Source: Hydrogenophaga sp. | GTDB lineage: Bacteria > Pseudomonadota > Gammaproteobacteria > Burkholderiales > Burkholderiaceae_C | Direction: 5' to 3' | DNA: 6,964 bases | NCBI GenBank assembly: GCA_020047875.1 | Contig: JAIFNE010000143.1 | Span: 1-6,964 of the forward strand | Shown here: positions 1 to 6,964 of the stretch, in pieces | How the letters are laid out: each line of letters begins with the position of its first letter | Numbering within the stretch: the stretch's first letter is position 1 | Position numbers and translations under genes: made by a program | Notes under the pieces: model-generated | What the model was told of the DNA's origin: nothing | The model's database searches: none | What the model saw: only the letters and a program-made list of their open reading frames with translations

Positions 1-1130
1 GCGGCGGCGCGCTGCGCTTCGGTGAGGCGGCCGTGTGAGGTGCTGGCGGGATGCGCCACCAGGGTTTTGGTGTCGCCCAGGTTGGTGGAGAGCGACAGCG
101 TCTGCATGGTATCGAGCACATGGAATGCCCGTTCGCGCGCCTGCGCGCCATCGGCGGCCTTCACCTCGAACGAGAGCACCGCACCACCGCAGCCCGACTG
201 CTGGGCCATGGCCAGCGCGTGCTGAGGGTGGCTGGCCAGACCAGGATAGAACACCCTCGCCACCGCGGCATGCGACTCCAGCCAACGGGCCAGCGCCAGC
301 GCGCGCTCGGACTGCGCACGCATGCGAATGGCGAGCGTCTCCAGCCCCTTGAGCACCACCCAGGCGTTGAACGGCGAGAGCGTCATGCCGGCGCTCTTGA
401 GCACCGGCAGAAAGGATTTGGTCACCAGGGCCTCGCTGGCACAGAGCGCGCCAGCCATCACGCGGCCTTGCCCGTCGAGGTATTTGGTGCCGGAATGCAT
501 CACGATGTCCGCACCCAGCGCCATGGGTTGCTGCAGGGCTGGCGTGGCAAAGCAGTTGTCCACGCACAGCAGCGCGCCGGCGCTGTGCGCGATGTCGGCC
601 AGGGCTCGGATATCGCACACCTCAGTGAGCGGATTCGTGGGCGTCTCGGCAAACAGCAGCCGGGTTTCGGGCGTGATCGCCGCGCGCCAGGCCGCCACAT
701 CGGTCTGCGACACAAAGCTGGACAACACCCCAAACTTCGCTAGGTCGGTGCCGATCAGTTTGATGGTAGAGCCAAACATGGACTGCGAACACACCACGTG
801 ATCGCCGGCCTTGAGCAGGCCCATGCACATCATCAAAATGGCCGACATGCCGGAGGCGGTGGAAATGCAGGCCTCAGACCCTTCCAGCGCTGCCAGGCGG
901 CGCTCGAAGCTGGCCACGGTGGGGTTGCCATATCGGCCGTAGGTAAAGCCCTCTTCATCGCCGGAAAACCGGCGTGCCGACACCTCCGCCGAGGGCTGCA
1001 CGTAGCCGCTGGTGAGAAAGAGCGCCTCGGAGTTCTCCCCGTAGTGGCTGCGCTCGCTGGCCACGCGCACCGCCAGCGTGTCGCGGTGCCAGTCGGGGTG
1101 GGGATCGGTATTGGGACTTCGGTGGCTCAT
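1..1130 (-). CDS. metZ: O-succinylhomoserine sulfhydrylase MetZ (3' end cut by window)
   Basis: MetZ is a cytoplasmic PLP enzyme that makes homocysteine directly from an acylated homoserine and sulfide, in methionine synthesis. The visible 376 codons form an intact Cys/Met-metabolism PLP fold: YGRYGNPT (residues 64-71), TASGMSA, an aspartate for the pyridine nitrogen in CVDNCFATP (Asp191), and the PLP lysine in HSGTKYLDG (Lys216). Near the end lies a NLGDTKTLVAHPAS block that contacts substrate in this family. The segment SQSMFGST has Phe where cystathionine gamma-synthases carry the YGGT tyrosine, which favours a sulfhydrylase. About 20 residues of the C-terminus should lie beyond the left edge. 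The gene follows purF after 42 bases. The chosen ATG has no clear ribosome site; an in-frame GTG at 1172 is an alternative start. O-acetylhomoserine as substrate cannot be excluded. Confidence 0.93.
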   Translation of the reverse strand, partial: MSHRSPNTDPHPDWHRDTLAVRVASERSHYGENSEALFLTSGYVQPSAEVSARRFSGDEEGFTYGRYGNPTVASFERRLAALEGSEACISTASGMSAILMMCMGLLKAGDHVVCSQSMFGSTIKLIGTDLAKFGVLSSFVSQTDVAAWRAAITPETRLLFAETPTNPLTEVCDIRALADIAHSAGALLCVDNCFATPALQQPMALGADIVMHSGTKYLDGQGRVMAGALCASEALVTKSFLPVLKSAGMTLSPFNAWVVLKGLETLAIRMRAQSERALALARWLESHAAVARVFYPGLASHPQHALAMAQQSGCGGAVLSFEVKAADGAQARERAFHVLDTMQTLSLSTNLGDTKTLVAHPASTSHGRLTEAQRAA

Positions 1131-1172
1131 GCGGGCAAAAGGAAAGCGAGGTTTGAAAAAACAGGACGGCAC

Positions 1173-2675
1173 TCAGCCTTGCTGGGCGTTGGGCAGGGCC
1201 AAACGGGAGCTGTCTTCTTCGCCCTCTTCCGTCTGATCTCGCCCCTGGTTCAGCTGGGCGATCTGCTCCGGCGTGATGTCGCCGGTGACGTAAACGCCAT
1301 CGAAACACGAGGCGTCAAAGCCGTGAAGCGCCGGGTTGATGGAGCCAATCGCCTGCTTCATCGCCTCGACGTCCTGGTAAATCAGCGCATCGCAGCCAAT
1401 GCTGGCGCGCACCTCGTCAACCGTGCGGCCGTGGGCCACCAGCTCGCTGGGGGTGGGCATGTCGATGCCATACACGTTGGGGAAACGCACCGGCGGCGCG
1501 GCGCTGGCCAGGTACACGCGGCGCGCACCGGCGTCGCGGGCCATCTGCACGATCTCGCGGCTGGTGGTGCCCCGCACAATGGAGTCGTCCACCAGCAGCA
1601 CGTTGCGGCCCTTGAACTCACTGACGATCACATTGAGCTTCTGACGCACCGATTTTTTGCGAACGCCCTGCCCCGGCATGATGAAGGTGCGGCCCACATA
1701 CCGGTTCTTCACGAAGCCCTCGCGGTAAGGCAGCCCCAGCAGCTTGGCCAGCTCCATGGCGCTTGGGCGCGAGGACTCGGGGATGGGGATCACCACATCA
1801 ATCTCATTCGGAGGCACGGTGGAGACCACGCGCTTGGCCAGCGTCTTGCCCAGGTTCAGGCGCGCCTGGTAAACGGAAATGCCGTCGAGCACCGAGTCGG
1901 GTCGCGCCAGGTACACGTATTCGAAGATGCAAGGGTTGTGGCTGGTGTTCTCGGCACACGACTGAAAGTGCAGGCTGCCGTCGTGTGGCGCAAACAGAGC
2001 CTCGCCCGGCTGCACGTCGCGCAACAGCTCAAAGCCGGTGCCCTCCAGCGCGACCGACTCGCTGGCCACCATCACACCGCCCGCACCCTGGCCCACACAC
2101 AGCGGCCGGATGCCAAAAGGATCGCGAAACGCCAGCATGCCGTGCCCGGCGATCAGCGCAATCACCGCATACGAGCCGCGCACGCGCTGGTGCACACCGC
2201 GCACCGCCTCGAACACATCTTCGGGCTTCAGCGCGATGCCGCGCGAGACCCGCTCCAGCTCGTGCGCCAGCACATTGAGCAACACCTCGGAGTCGCTGTC
2301 GGTGTTGATGTGTCGGTGGTCGGTCTGAAACAGCTCCTGCTTGAGCGCTTGCGCGTTGGTGAGGTTGCCGTTGTGCACCAGCGTGATGCCAAAGGGCGCA
2401 TTCACGTAGAACGGCTGCGCCTCCTCTTCGCTGTAGGCGTTGCCCGCCGTCGGGTAGCGCACCTGGCCCAGGCCGCTGTCGCCCGGCAGGGCCCGCATGT
2501 TGCGGGTGCGGAACACATCTCGCACCATGCCCTTGGCCTTGTGCATGAAGAACTTGCGGCCTTGCTCGGTCACGATGCCTGCCGCGTCTTGCCCGCGGTG
2601 CTGCAACAGCAGCAGCGCGTCGTAAATCAGCTGATTGACCGGCGCCTGGCTGACCACACCCACGATTCCACACAT
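1173..2675 (-). CDS. purF: Amidophosphoribosyltransferase PurF
   Basis: PurF transfers ammonia from glutamine to PRPP, giving 5-phosphoribosylamine, the committed step of de novo purine synthesis in the cytoplasm. The 500-residue product matches the usual proteobacterial length of about 505. It begins MCGIVG, so Cys2 becomes the N-terminal nucleophile once Met is removed. There is no propeptide, unlike the Bacillus type. Further glutaminase-site blocks follow: HRGQDAAGI (26-34), GQVRYPTAG (70-78), HNGNLTN (101-107) and TDSDSE (125-130). The phosphoribosyltransferase half has the PRPP loop VLLVDDSIVRGTTS with Asp363 and Asp364. The start is fixed by the catalytic cysteine and by a GAGGA ribosome site 7 bases upstream. 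The same frame stays open upstream to about 3125, but that part is only the shadow of cvpA. The gene lies 23 bases after cvpA and 42 bases before metZ. Confidence 0.98.
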   Translation of the reverse strand: MCGIVGVVSQAPVNQLIYDALLLLQHRGQDAAGIVTEQGRKFFMHKAKGMVRDVFRTRNMRALPGDSGLGQVRYPTAGNAYSEEEAQPFYVNAPFGITLVHNGNLTNAQALKQELFQTDHRHINTDSDSEVLLNVLAHELERVSRGIALKPEDVFEAVRGVHQRVRGSYAVIALIAGHGMLAFRDPFGIRPLCVGQGAGGVMVASESVALEGTGFELLRDVQPGEALFAPHDGSLHFQSCAENTSHNPCIFEYVYLARPDSVLDGISVYQARLNLGKTLAKRVVSTVPPNEIDVVIPIPESSRPSAMELAKLLGLPYREGFVKNRYVGRTFIMPGQGVRKKSVRQKLNVIVSEFKGRNVLLVDDSIVRGTTSREIVQMARDAGARRVYLASAAPPVRFPNVYGIDMPTPSELVAHGRTVDEVRASIGCDALIYQDVEAMKQAIGSINPALHGFDASCFDGVYVTGDITPEQIAQLNQGRDQTEEGEEDSSRLALPNAQQG

Positions 2676-2682
2676 ATTCGAA

Positions 2683-2687
2683 TCCTC
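2683..2687 (-). promoter_or_regulatory. Ribosome binding site of purF
   Basis: The minus strand reads GAGGA, then seven bases, then the purF ATG. This is the clearest Shine-Dalgarno match of the minus-strand cluster. It sits inside the 23-base cvpA-purF gap and confirms the MCGIVG start against upstream in-frame codons. Confidence 0.75.
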
Positions 2688-2698
2688 GAAGAAAAAAC

Positions 2699-3184
2699 TC
2701 AGCGCAGGTGCCGCGCCACCGCGTCGGGCAGCAGCGGCTTGAGCGCATGCAATGTGGCGCTCACGGTCTGCGCCACGGGCGATGCCTGCCAGCCCGCCTG
2801 CGCGCTCAACGGCAACATGCCCACCACCACCGCAGCGCCCAGCAAGATCACCACGCCACGCAACACACCAAACACGCCGCCCAGCAACCGGTCCACAGGC
2901 CGCAAACCAACCGCCGCAACCAGCTTCTTCACCAGCCACGACAACAAGCCGGCGGTGAAAGCCACCGCAATGAAAACCAGCGCAAAGCCTGCCGCCAGCC
3001 TCAGCGGCTCCGCCGCCCCGTCCATGGGCAACCGCTGGCCCACCGGCTCGGCCCAGGCCTGCGCCAACACAAACGCCAGCACCCAGCCCGCCACCGACAA
3101 CACCTCGTAAACCAGGCCGCGCCACAGCCCCACCAGCGCGGAGACCAGCAACACGCCAAGCAGCGTCCAGTCGAGCCAGGTCAT
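2699..3184 (-). CDS. cvpA: CvpA family inner-membrane protein
   Basis: CvpA is a small inner-membrane protein. It was first described in E. coli as needed for colicin V production and was later linked to envelope stress tolerance; its molecular activity is not settled. The product has 161 residues, close to the 162 of E. coli. It shows about four hydrophobic segments, near residues 5-21, 25-46, 62-83 and 101-125. Family signatures are WRGLVYEV (Arg22, Gly23, Glu27) after the first helix and DRLLGGVFGVLRG (98-110) leading into the last. A short polar tail follows. The start MTWLDW is typical for the family; the open frame runs further upstream to 3343 but that part overlaps the SPOR gene. The ribosome site is weak. 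It lies between the SPOR gene (28-base gap) and purF (23-base gap), as in E. coli. Confidence 0.93.
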   Translation of the reverse strand: MTWLDWTLLGVLLVSALVGLWRGLVYEVLSVAGWVLAFVLAQAWAEPVGQRLPMDGAAEPLRLAAGFALVFIAVAFTAGLLSWLVKKLVAAVGLRPVDRLLGGVFGVLRGVVILLGAAVVVGMLPLSAQAGWQASPVAQTVSATLHALKPLLPDAVARHLR

Positions 3185-3212
3185 GGGCGAAGCGCTCTCG
3201 CCGGCTGGCGCA

Positions 3213-4034
3213 TCACAGCGTGAGAATGGCCGCTGGCAGCCCCAGCGCCTTGACGCGAGCAGCCGCTTTTTCGGCCTCGGCGCGGCTGTCAAACGGGCCC
3301 ACGCGCACCCGTGTGCGCTGGCCCTGCGGTGTCTCGGCCACATGGGTGTAGGTCTTCAGGCCTGAGCGCTCCAGCCTGCTGCGCACCTCGCGCGCGCCTG
3401 CAGCATCGGCAAATGCCCCAACCTGCACCACGAGGCGCTCGCTGCCTGCAACTGGTTTGTCCGCCGAGGGCTGATCGGGCGCGGGTTTTGGCGCGGTTCT
3501 GCCATCGAGCAGAGCGCGCGCACGCTCGGCCTCGTCCTTGGCCGGCGCGGGTTTGACGGGTGGGGTATTGGTCTGCGCGGTCTTGGGCGACGCAGTGGGC
3601 GACGCGACCGACTGCTCGCCCGCACGACTTTCAGCGGCTTTGTCCACCGGCTTCTCGGCTGCTTTTTCGGCCGGCTTCTCAACCGGGCTCCTGGGCGCAG
3701 CCTCCACCGCCTCTTCCCGTGGGCCCAGGCTGTCGCTGGCGGTAACGCTTGACGGCACAGGCTGCACCAGGGCCGGTGTGGGTTTGCCGGCCTCGCTGGC
3801 GGCAGACACCGAAGGCGGCGCAGGCCGCGGCGTTTTGGCTGGAATCTCGATCGGAATGTCCACCGACAGGGGCCGCGGCTCGGTGTCGAAGAGCAGCGGG
3901 AACCCGATCACACCCAGCAGCACCAGCACCGCCGCGCCGATCAGGCGGTGGCGGGCGCGCCGGCGAACCGCCTCGATGCTCTGGGGGGGCGGCGGCGGCG
4001 CTTTGCCGGGGGCGCTGGAGCGGGATGCGAACAT
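3213..4034 (-). CDS. dedD: SPOR-domain inner-membrane protein, DedD-like
   Basis: This is a bitopic envelope protein expected to bind denuded septal peptidoglycan through its SPOR domain; E. coli DedD helps cell constriction in this way. The 273 residues divide into a short cytoplasmic N-terminus with a proline run (13-17) and a basic patch (24-30), one membrane helix at about 31-50, a long Pro/Ala/Glu/Lys-rich periplasmic linker (about 51-195), and a C-terminal SPOR domain (about 199-273). The SPOR domain has two recognisable halves, LVVQVGAFADAAGAREVRSRL and, later, TRVRVGPFDSRAEAEKAAARV. The linker contains an eight-residue tandem repeat. The protein is longer than E. coli DedD, mostly in the linker. 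Position between folC and cvpA supports the dedD name, but sequence outside the SPOR domain is not diagnostic, so the name rests on context. Confidence 0.88.
   Translation of the reverse strand: MFASRSSAPGKAPPPPPQSIEAVRRRARHRLIGAAVLVLLGVIGFPLLFDTEPRPLSVDIPIEIPAKTPRPAPPSVSAASEAGKPTPALVQPVPSSVTASDSLGPREEAVEAAPRSPVEKPAEKAAEKPVDKAAESRAGEQSVASPTASPKTAQTNTPPVKPAPAKDEAERARALLDGRTAPKPAPDQPSADKPVAGSERLVVQVGAFADAAGAREVRSRLERSGLKTYTHVAETPQGQRTRVRVGPFDSRAEAEKAAARVKALGLPAAILTL
3633..3680 (-). repeat. Two-copy 24-base in-frame repeat in the SPOR protein linker
   Basis: Residues 119-134 of the SPOR protein read EKPAEKAA then EKPVDKAA, two copies of an eight-residue unit, followed by another Glu. In DNA the ten bases ccggcttctc recur exactly 24 bases apart (3647-3656 and 3671-3680). 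This probably changes linker length only and is a likely site of length variation between strains. Confidence 0.7.
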
Positions 4035-4089
4035 GGGCTGAGGTGACCTGGCGAGGGGAACGCAGCGCCCGGCAGAGAGAAAAATACCG

Positions 4090-5457
4090 TCAGGCGGGCA
4101 GGTGCTTCGCGCTCAAACGGGGCACGCCGTCTTGCAGAACGGCACCCACGGTGAGGAAGGATCCGAAGACCACGATTCTATCAGTGGGGTCCGCCGCGGC
4201 CACCGCTGCCTGCAGGGCCTGCTGCGGGTCTGCGTGACACCCGGCCACGCGCGCGGCACCGGTGCCCACCGGGCCGGGCAGCGCGGCCACACGCTGGCCC
4301 AGCTCTGCCGCCGTGGCAGCCCGCGGCGACGGCAGATCGCACACATGCCAGCGGTCGATCAGGGGGCTGATGCGCGCCAGCATCGCGCTCAGGTCTTTGT
4401 CTGCCATGGCGCCGAACACGGCGTGGGTGGTGGGGTAAAAGCCCATCGCATCGAGGTTTTCGGTGAGTGCGGCCACCGAGTGCGGGTTGTGCGCCACATC
4501 CAGCACCAGCGTGGGGGTGCCGGGCACGATCTGAAAACGCCCGGGCAACTCCACCAGCGCCAGCCCGTTGCGCACCGCCTGCGCCGTCACCGGCAGGCGA
4601 TCACGCAGCGCCTCCACCGCAGCCAGCACACCGGCGGCATTCACCAACTGGTTGGCGCCGCGCAGCGCCGGGTAGGCCAGGCCGCTGTAGCGCCGCCCGC
4701 CGTGCGAAGGGTGCATGGCCCAGCCCCACTGCTGCTGGTCGCCGGCAAAGTGGAAGTCTTTACCGAGCCGCCAGAGCGGCGCGCCGATTTCCAGCGCGCG
4801 GTCGAGCACGCTTTGCGGTGGCGCCGGATCGCTCACCACCACCGGGCGGCCGGTGCGCATGACGCCCGCCTTCTCGAAGCCGATGGCTTCGCGGTCCGGG
4901 CCGAGCAAGGCCATGTGATCCAGGTCGATCGAGGTGATCACGGTGCAGTCGGCGTCGATGATGTTGACCGCGTCCAGCCGCCCGCCCAGGCCCACTTCCA
5001 GAATCGCCACCTCGATGCCATTGCGGGCCAGCGTGCGCAAAATCGCCAGGGTGGTGAACTCGAAATAGGTCAGGCGAATCGTCTCTTCGCCCGCGCCGCC
5101 CAGCCGCGCCGCCTCCACCTCGGCGAACGCCGGCAGCAGCTCGCTGGCCGCCACCGCCTCGCCGCCAATGCGGCAGCGCTCCTCGAAGTGCACCAGATGC
5201 GGCGAGGTGTAAACACCGGTGCGAAAGCCGGCCTCGCCATACACCGCCTCCAACATCACGCAGGTAGACCCCTTGCCATTGGTGCCCGCCACCGTGATCA
5301 CCGGGCACGGCATCACCAGGCCCATGCGCCGGGCCACCGCCTGCACCCGCTCCAGCCCCAGCTCGATGCCCACGATGCCCTGCGGGTGCAGGCGCTCGCA
5401 ATGGGCCAGCCATTCGGGCAGGGTCGTCGGGTGGTCGGGGAGGTCGATGTTGAGCAT
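4090..5457 (-). CDS. folC: Bifunctional dihydrofolate synthase / folylpolyglutamate synthase FolC
   Basis: FolC adds glutamate to dihydropteroate to make dihydrofolate, then extends the polyglutamate tail that keeps folates in the cell. It is a cytoplasmic, ATP-dependent Mur-ligase relative. The 455-residue product carries the P-loop VAGTNGKGST (56-65), SPHLVHFEER (85-94), the LEVGLGGRLDAVNI block (153-166), and SIDLDHMALLGPDRE (176-190). Next comes GFEKAG with Lys196, matching the lysine that is carbamylated in E. coli FolC. The C-terminal domain has LPGRFQ (304-309), DVAHNPH (320-326) and FGSF (431-434). I chose the ATG at 5457 because it gives the same N-terminal length as E. coli FolC and has GGGAG just upstream. 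In-frame ATGs at 5517 and 5523 would overlap the start of yffB. It is first in the minus-strand cluster and divergent from yffB. Confidence 0.96.
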   Translation of the reverse strand: MLNIDLPDHPTTLPEWLAHCERLHPQGIVGIELGLERVQAVARRMGLVMPCPVITVAGTNGKGSTCVMLEAVYGEAGFRTGVYTSPHLVHFEERCRIGGEAVAASELLPAFAEVEAARLGGAGEETIRLTYFEFTTLAILRTLARNGIEVAILEVGLGGRLDAVNIIDADCTVITSIDLDHMALLGPDREAIGFEKAGVMRTGRPVVVSDPAPPQSVLDRALEIGAPLWRLGKDFHFAGDQQQWGWAMHPSHGGRRYSGLAYPALRGANQLVNAAGVLAAVEALRDRLPVTAQAVRNGLALVELPGRFQIVPGTPTLVLDVAHNPHSVAALTENLDAMGFYPTTHAVFGAMADKDLSAMLARISPLIDRWHVCDLPSPRAATAAELGQRVAALPGPVGTGAARVAGCHADPQQALQAAVAAADPTDRIVVFGSFLTVGAVLQDGVPRLSAKHLPA

Positions 5458-5518
5458 GGCTGGGATTCTCCCACCCCTGCGGGACACCGAACCCGGCTCA
5501 GCGAGAATCCTGGCCATG
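5455..5518. promoter_or_regulatory. Mirrored leaders of folC and yffB: 16-base imperfect inverted repeat
   Basis: Positions 5455-5470 and 5503-5518 are reverse complements at 14 of 16 bases, around a 32-base centre. Read outward, folC has GAGAATCCCAGCCATG and yffB has GAGAATCCTGGCCATG, so each arm ends in a start codon. The inner eight bases (GGATTCTC / GAGAATCC) match perfectly. On the yffB side, GGGACA (5481-5486), 16 bases and GAGAAT (5503-5508) could be a poor sigma-70 promoter with a start point almost at the ATG. The only room for divergent promoters is this 58-base gap, unless they lie inside the opposite gene. The symmetry is seen; a regulatory role is inferred. Confidence 0.5.
5468..5472 (-). 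promoter_or_regulatory. Ribosome binding site of folC
   Basis: The minus strand reads GGGAG, with GGAG ending ten bases before the folC ATG at 5457. It supports this start over the in-frame ATGs at 5517 and 5523. It overlaps the left arm of the mirrored repeat. Confidence 0.55.
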
Positions 5519-5872
5519 ATCACGCTCTATGGCATCCCCAACTGCGACACAGTGAAGAAAGCGCGCGCCTGGCTCAACGACCACGGCGCGGTGCACGACT
5601 TCCACGACTTCAAAAAACAGGGCGTGCCCGAAGCCGCGCTGGACCAGTGGCTGACCCAGCTTGGCTGGGAGGCACTGGTCAACCGCAAAGGCACGACCTG
5701 GCGAAAACTCGACGAAGCCACCCGCGCCGCGGTGATCGACGCAGCCAGCGCCCGCGCCCTCATGCTGGCCCACCCCAGCCTGATCAAGCGGCCAGTGGTG
5801 CAGTGGTCGCCACAGCCCGAGGCGGTGACGGTGGGCTTCGACCCCGCCAGCTGGCCAGCCCAGGCCACCTAA
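5516..5872 (+). CDS. yffB: YffB-type ArsC/Spx family thioredoxin-fold protein
   Basis: This is a small cytoplasmic protein of the ArsC/Spx family whose physiological function is not established. The 118 residues equal the length of E. coli YffB, and whole blocks agree: TLYGIPNCDTVKKAR (3-17), LGWEALVNRKGTTWRKLDE (49-67), DAASARALM (75-83) and IKRPV (90-94), the last in the region of the thioredoxin-fold cis-proline. A single cysteine, Cys10 in NCDT, is the only candidate redox residue. There is no CXXC pair as in many Spx proteins, and I see no support for calling it an arsenate reductase. The start follows the conserved N-terminus; the ribosome site (GAGAA) is weak. The gene is divergent from folC and 33 bases before ppnP. 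In E. coli and many other proteobacteria its homologue neighbours dapE, which is not seen here. Confidence 0.9.
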   Translation: MITLYGIPNCDTVKKARAWLNDHGAVHDFHDFKKQGVPEAALDQWLTQLGWEALVNRKGTTWRKLDEATRAAVIDAASARALMLAHPSLIKRPVVQWSPQPEAVTVGFDPASWPAQAT

Positions 5873-5875
5873 AAT
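5870..5875 (+). promoter_or_regulatory. Possible -10 element for ppnP
   Basis: TAAAAT matches the sigma-70 -10 consensus at five of six bases and overlaps the yffB stop codon. Transcription from it would start near 5882, leaving a leader of about 25 bases before the ppnP ATG. No good -35 box lies at 16-18 bases upstream, so this is weak and rests on one hexamer. Confidence 0.3.
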
Positions 5876-5905
5876 CCCAACCTTTTCACCCAACGCAGCC
5901 CCCAC

Positions 5906-6223
5906 ATGACCACCACCCAGATCAGCGGCGTCGCCGTCAACACCCAGGCCAGCGTGTACTTCGACGGCAAATGCGTCAGCCACGGCATCACCTTCCCCGA
6001 CGGCACCAAAAAATCGGTCGGCGTGGTGCTGCCCGCCACGCTCACCTTCAACACCGGCGCGCCCGAGATCATGGAATGCGTGGCCGGCGGCTGCGAATAC
6101 AAACTGGCCGGCAGCGATGCGTGGCTCAAGTCTGGCCCGGGCGACACATTCAGCATCCCCGGCAACAGCAGCTTCGACATTCGGGTCGCCGAGGCCTACC
6201 ACTACATCTGCCATTTCGGCTGA
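5906..6223 (+). CDS. ppnP: Pyrimidine/purine nucleoside phosphorylase PpnP
   Basis: PpnP (formerly YaiE, DUF1255) is a small cupin enzyme that splits several purine and pyrimidine nucleosides with phosphate, giving the base and ribose-1-phosphate. It acts in cytoplasmic nucleoside salvage. The 105-residue product shows the family blocks SVGVVLPATLTFNTGAPEIM (37-56), CVAGGCEYKL (58-67), the PGDTFSIPGNSSFDIRV segment (78-94) and the closing YICHFG. It is about ten residues longer than the E. coli protein, at the N-terminus. The ATG chosen has no visible Shine-Dalgarno sequence; its leader is C-rich. It follows yffB by 33 bases and may be co-transcribed or use its own promoter at the yffB stop. 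A salvage gene this close to purF is suggestive, but the two lie in opposite transcription units. Confidence 0.93.
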   Translation: MTTTQISGVAVNTQASVYFDGKCVSHGITFPDGTKKSVGVVLPATLTFNTGAPEIMECVAGGCEYKLAGSDAWLKSGPGDTFSIPGNSSFDIRVAEAYHYICHFG

Positions 6224-6242
6224 AGCTGCGGCGGCGTCGTGA

Positions 6243-6964
<722 letters not shown>

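Noticed and set aside
1131..1172. A riboswitch or attenuator controlling metZ.
   Set aside because: The 42-base gap is too short for a SAM riboswitch and contains no stable hairpin.
798..3110. A 770-codon open frame on the plus strand.
   Set aside because: It lies antisense to metZ, purF and cvpA, which all show clear families. Its translation is rich in His, Arg, Ala and Gly with no domain, the usual shadow of high-GC coding DNA.
2676..3125. A 150-residue N-terminal extension of purF in the same open frame.
   Set aside because: PurF needs Cys2 exposed after Met removal, the purF start has its own ribosome site, and the extra region is cvpA in another frame.
5458..5523. Upstream in-frame ATGs for folC at 5523 and 5517.
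   Set aside because: They would overlap the yffB start and add 22 residues that the family lacks; the ATG at 5457 has GGGAG upstream and the expected length.

Overview
The window is a stretch of high-GC proteobacterial chromosome holding housekeeping metabolism. It carries eight protein-coding genes, two of them cut by the window edges. High GC, a sulfhydrylase-type MetZ directly behind purF, and the protein sequences themselves suggest a betaproteobacterium, probably Burkholderiales and perhaps Comamonadaceae. That placement is an inference from composition and gene order, not a search result. I see no RNA genes, insertion sequences, phage genes, CRISPR arrays or toxin/defence loci.

Minus strand, positions 5457 down to 1: folC (folate polyglutamylation), a DedD-like SPOR-domain inner-membrane protein, cvpA, purF and metZ (3' end missing). 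All five point the same way with gaps of 23 to 55 bases, so they are likely one transcription unit. The first four have the same order as E. coli folC-dedD-cvpA-purF. metZ is added at the end, joining folate cofactor retention, the committed step of purine synthesis and the sulfur step of methionine synthesis. SPOR and CvpA are envelope proteins long known to travel with this metabolic set.

Plus strand, positions 5516 to the right edge: a YffB-type thioredoxin-fold protein of the ArsC/Spx family, the cupin nucleoside phosphorylase ppnP, and argG (about 200 of some 445 codons present). folC and yffB are divergent across only 58 bases. Their start regions form a near-perfect mirror image: each ATG is preceded by GAGAATCC, two variable bases and GCC.

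The largest non-coding gap (6224-6362, 139 bases) separates ppnP from argG. It holds a strong hairpin nested inside a second short inverted repeat. This could be a terminator, a dispersed intergenic repeat, or both. The rest of the non-coding DNA is short spacers. I found no convincing new multi-gene system. The items most worth a second look are the mirrored folC/yffB leaders, the ppnP-argG hairpin element, and the unusual purF-metZ junction.
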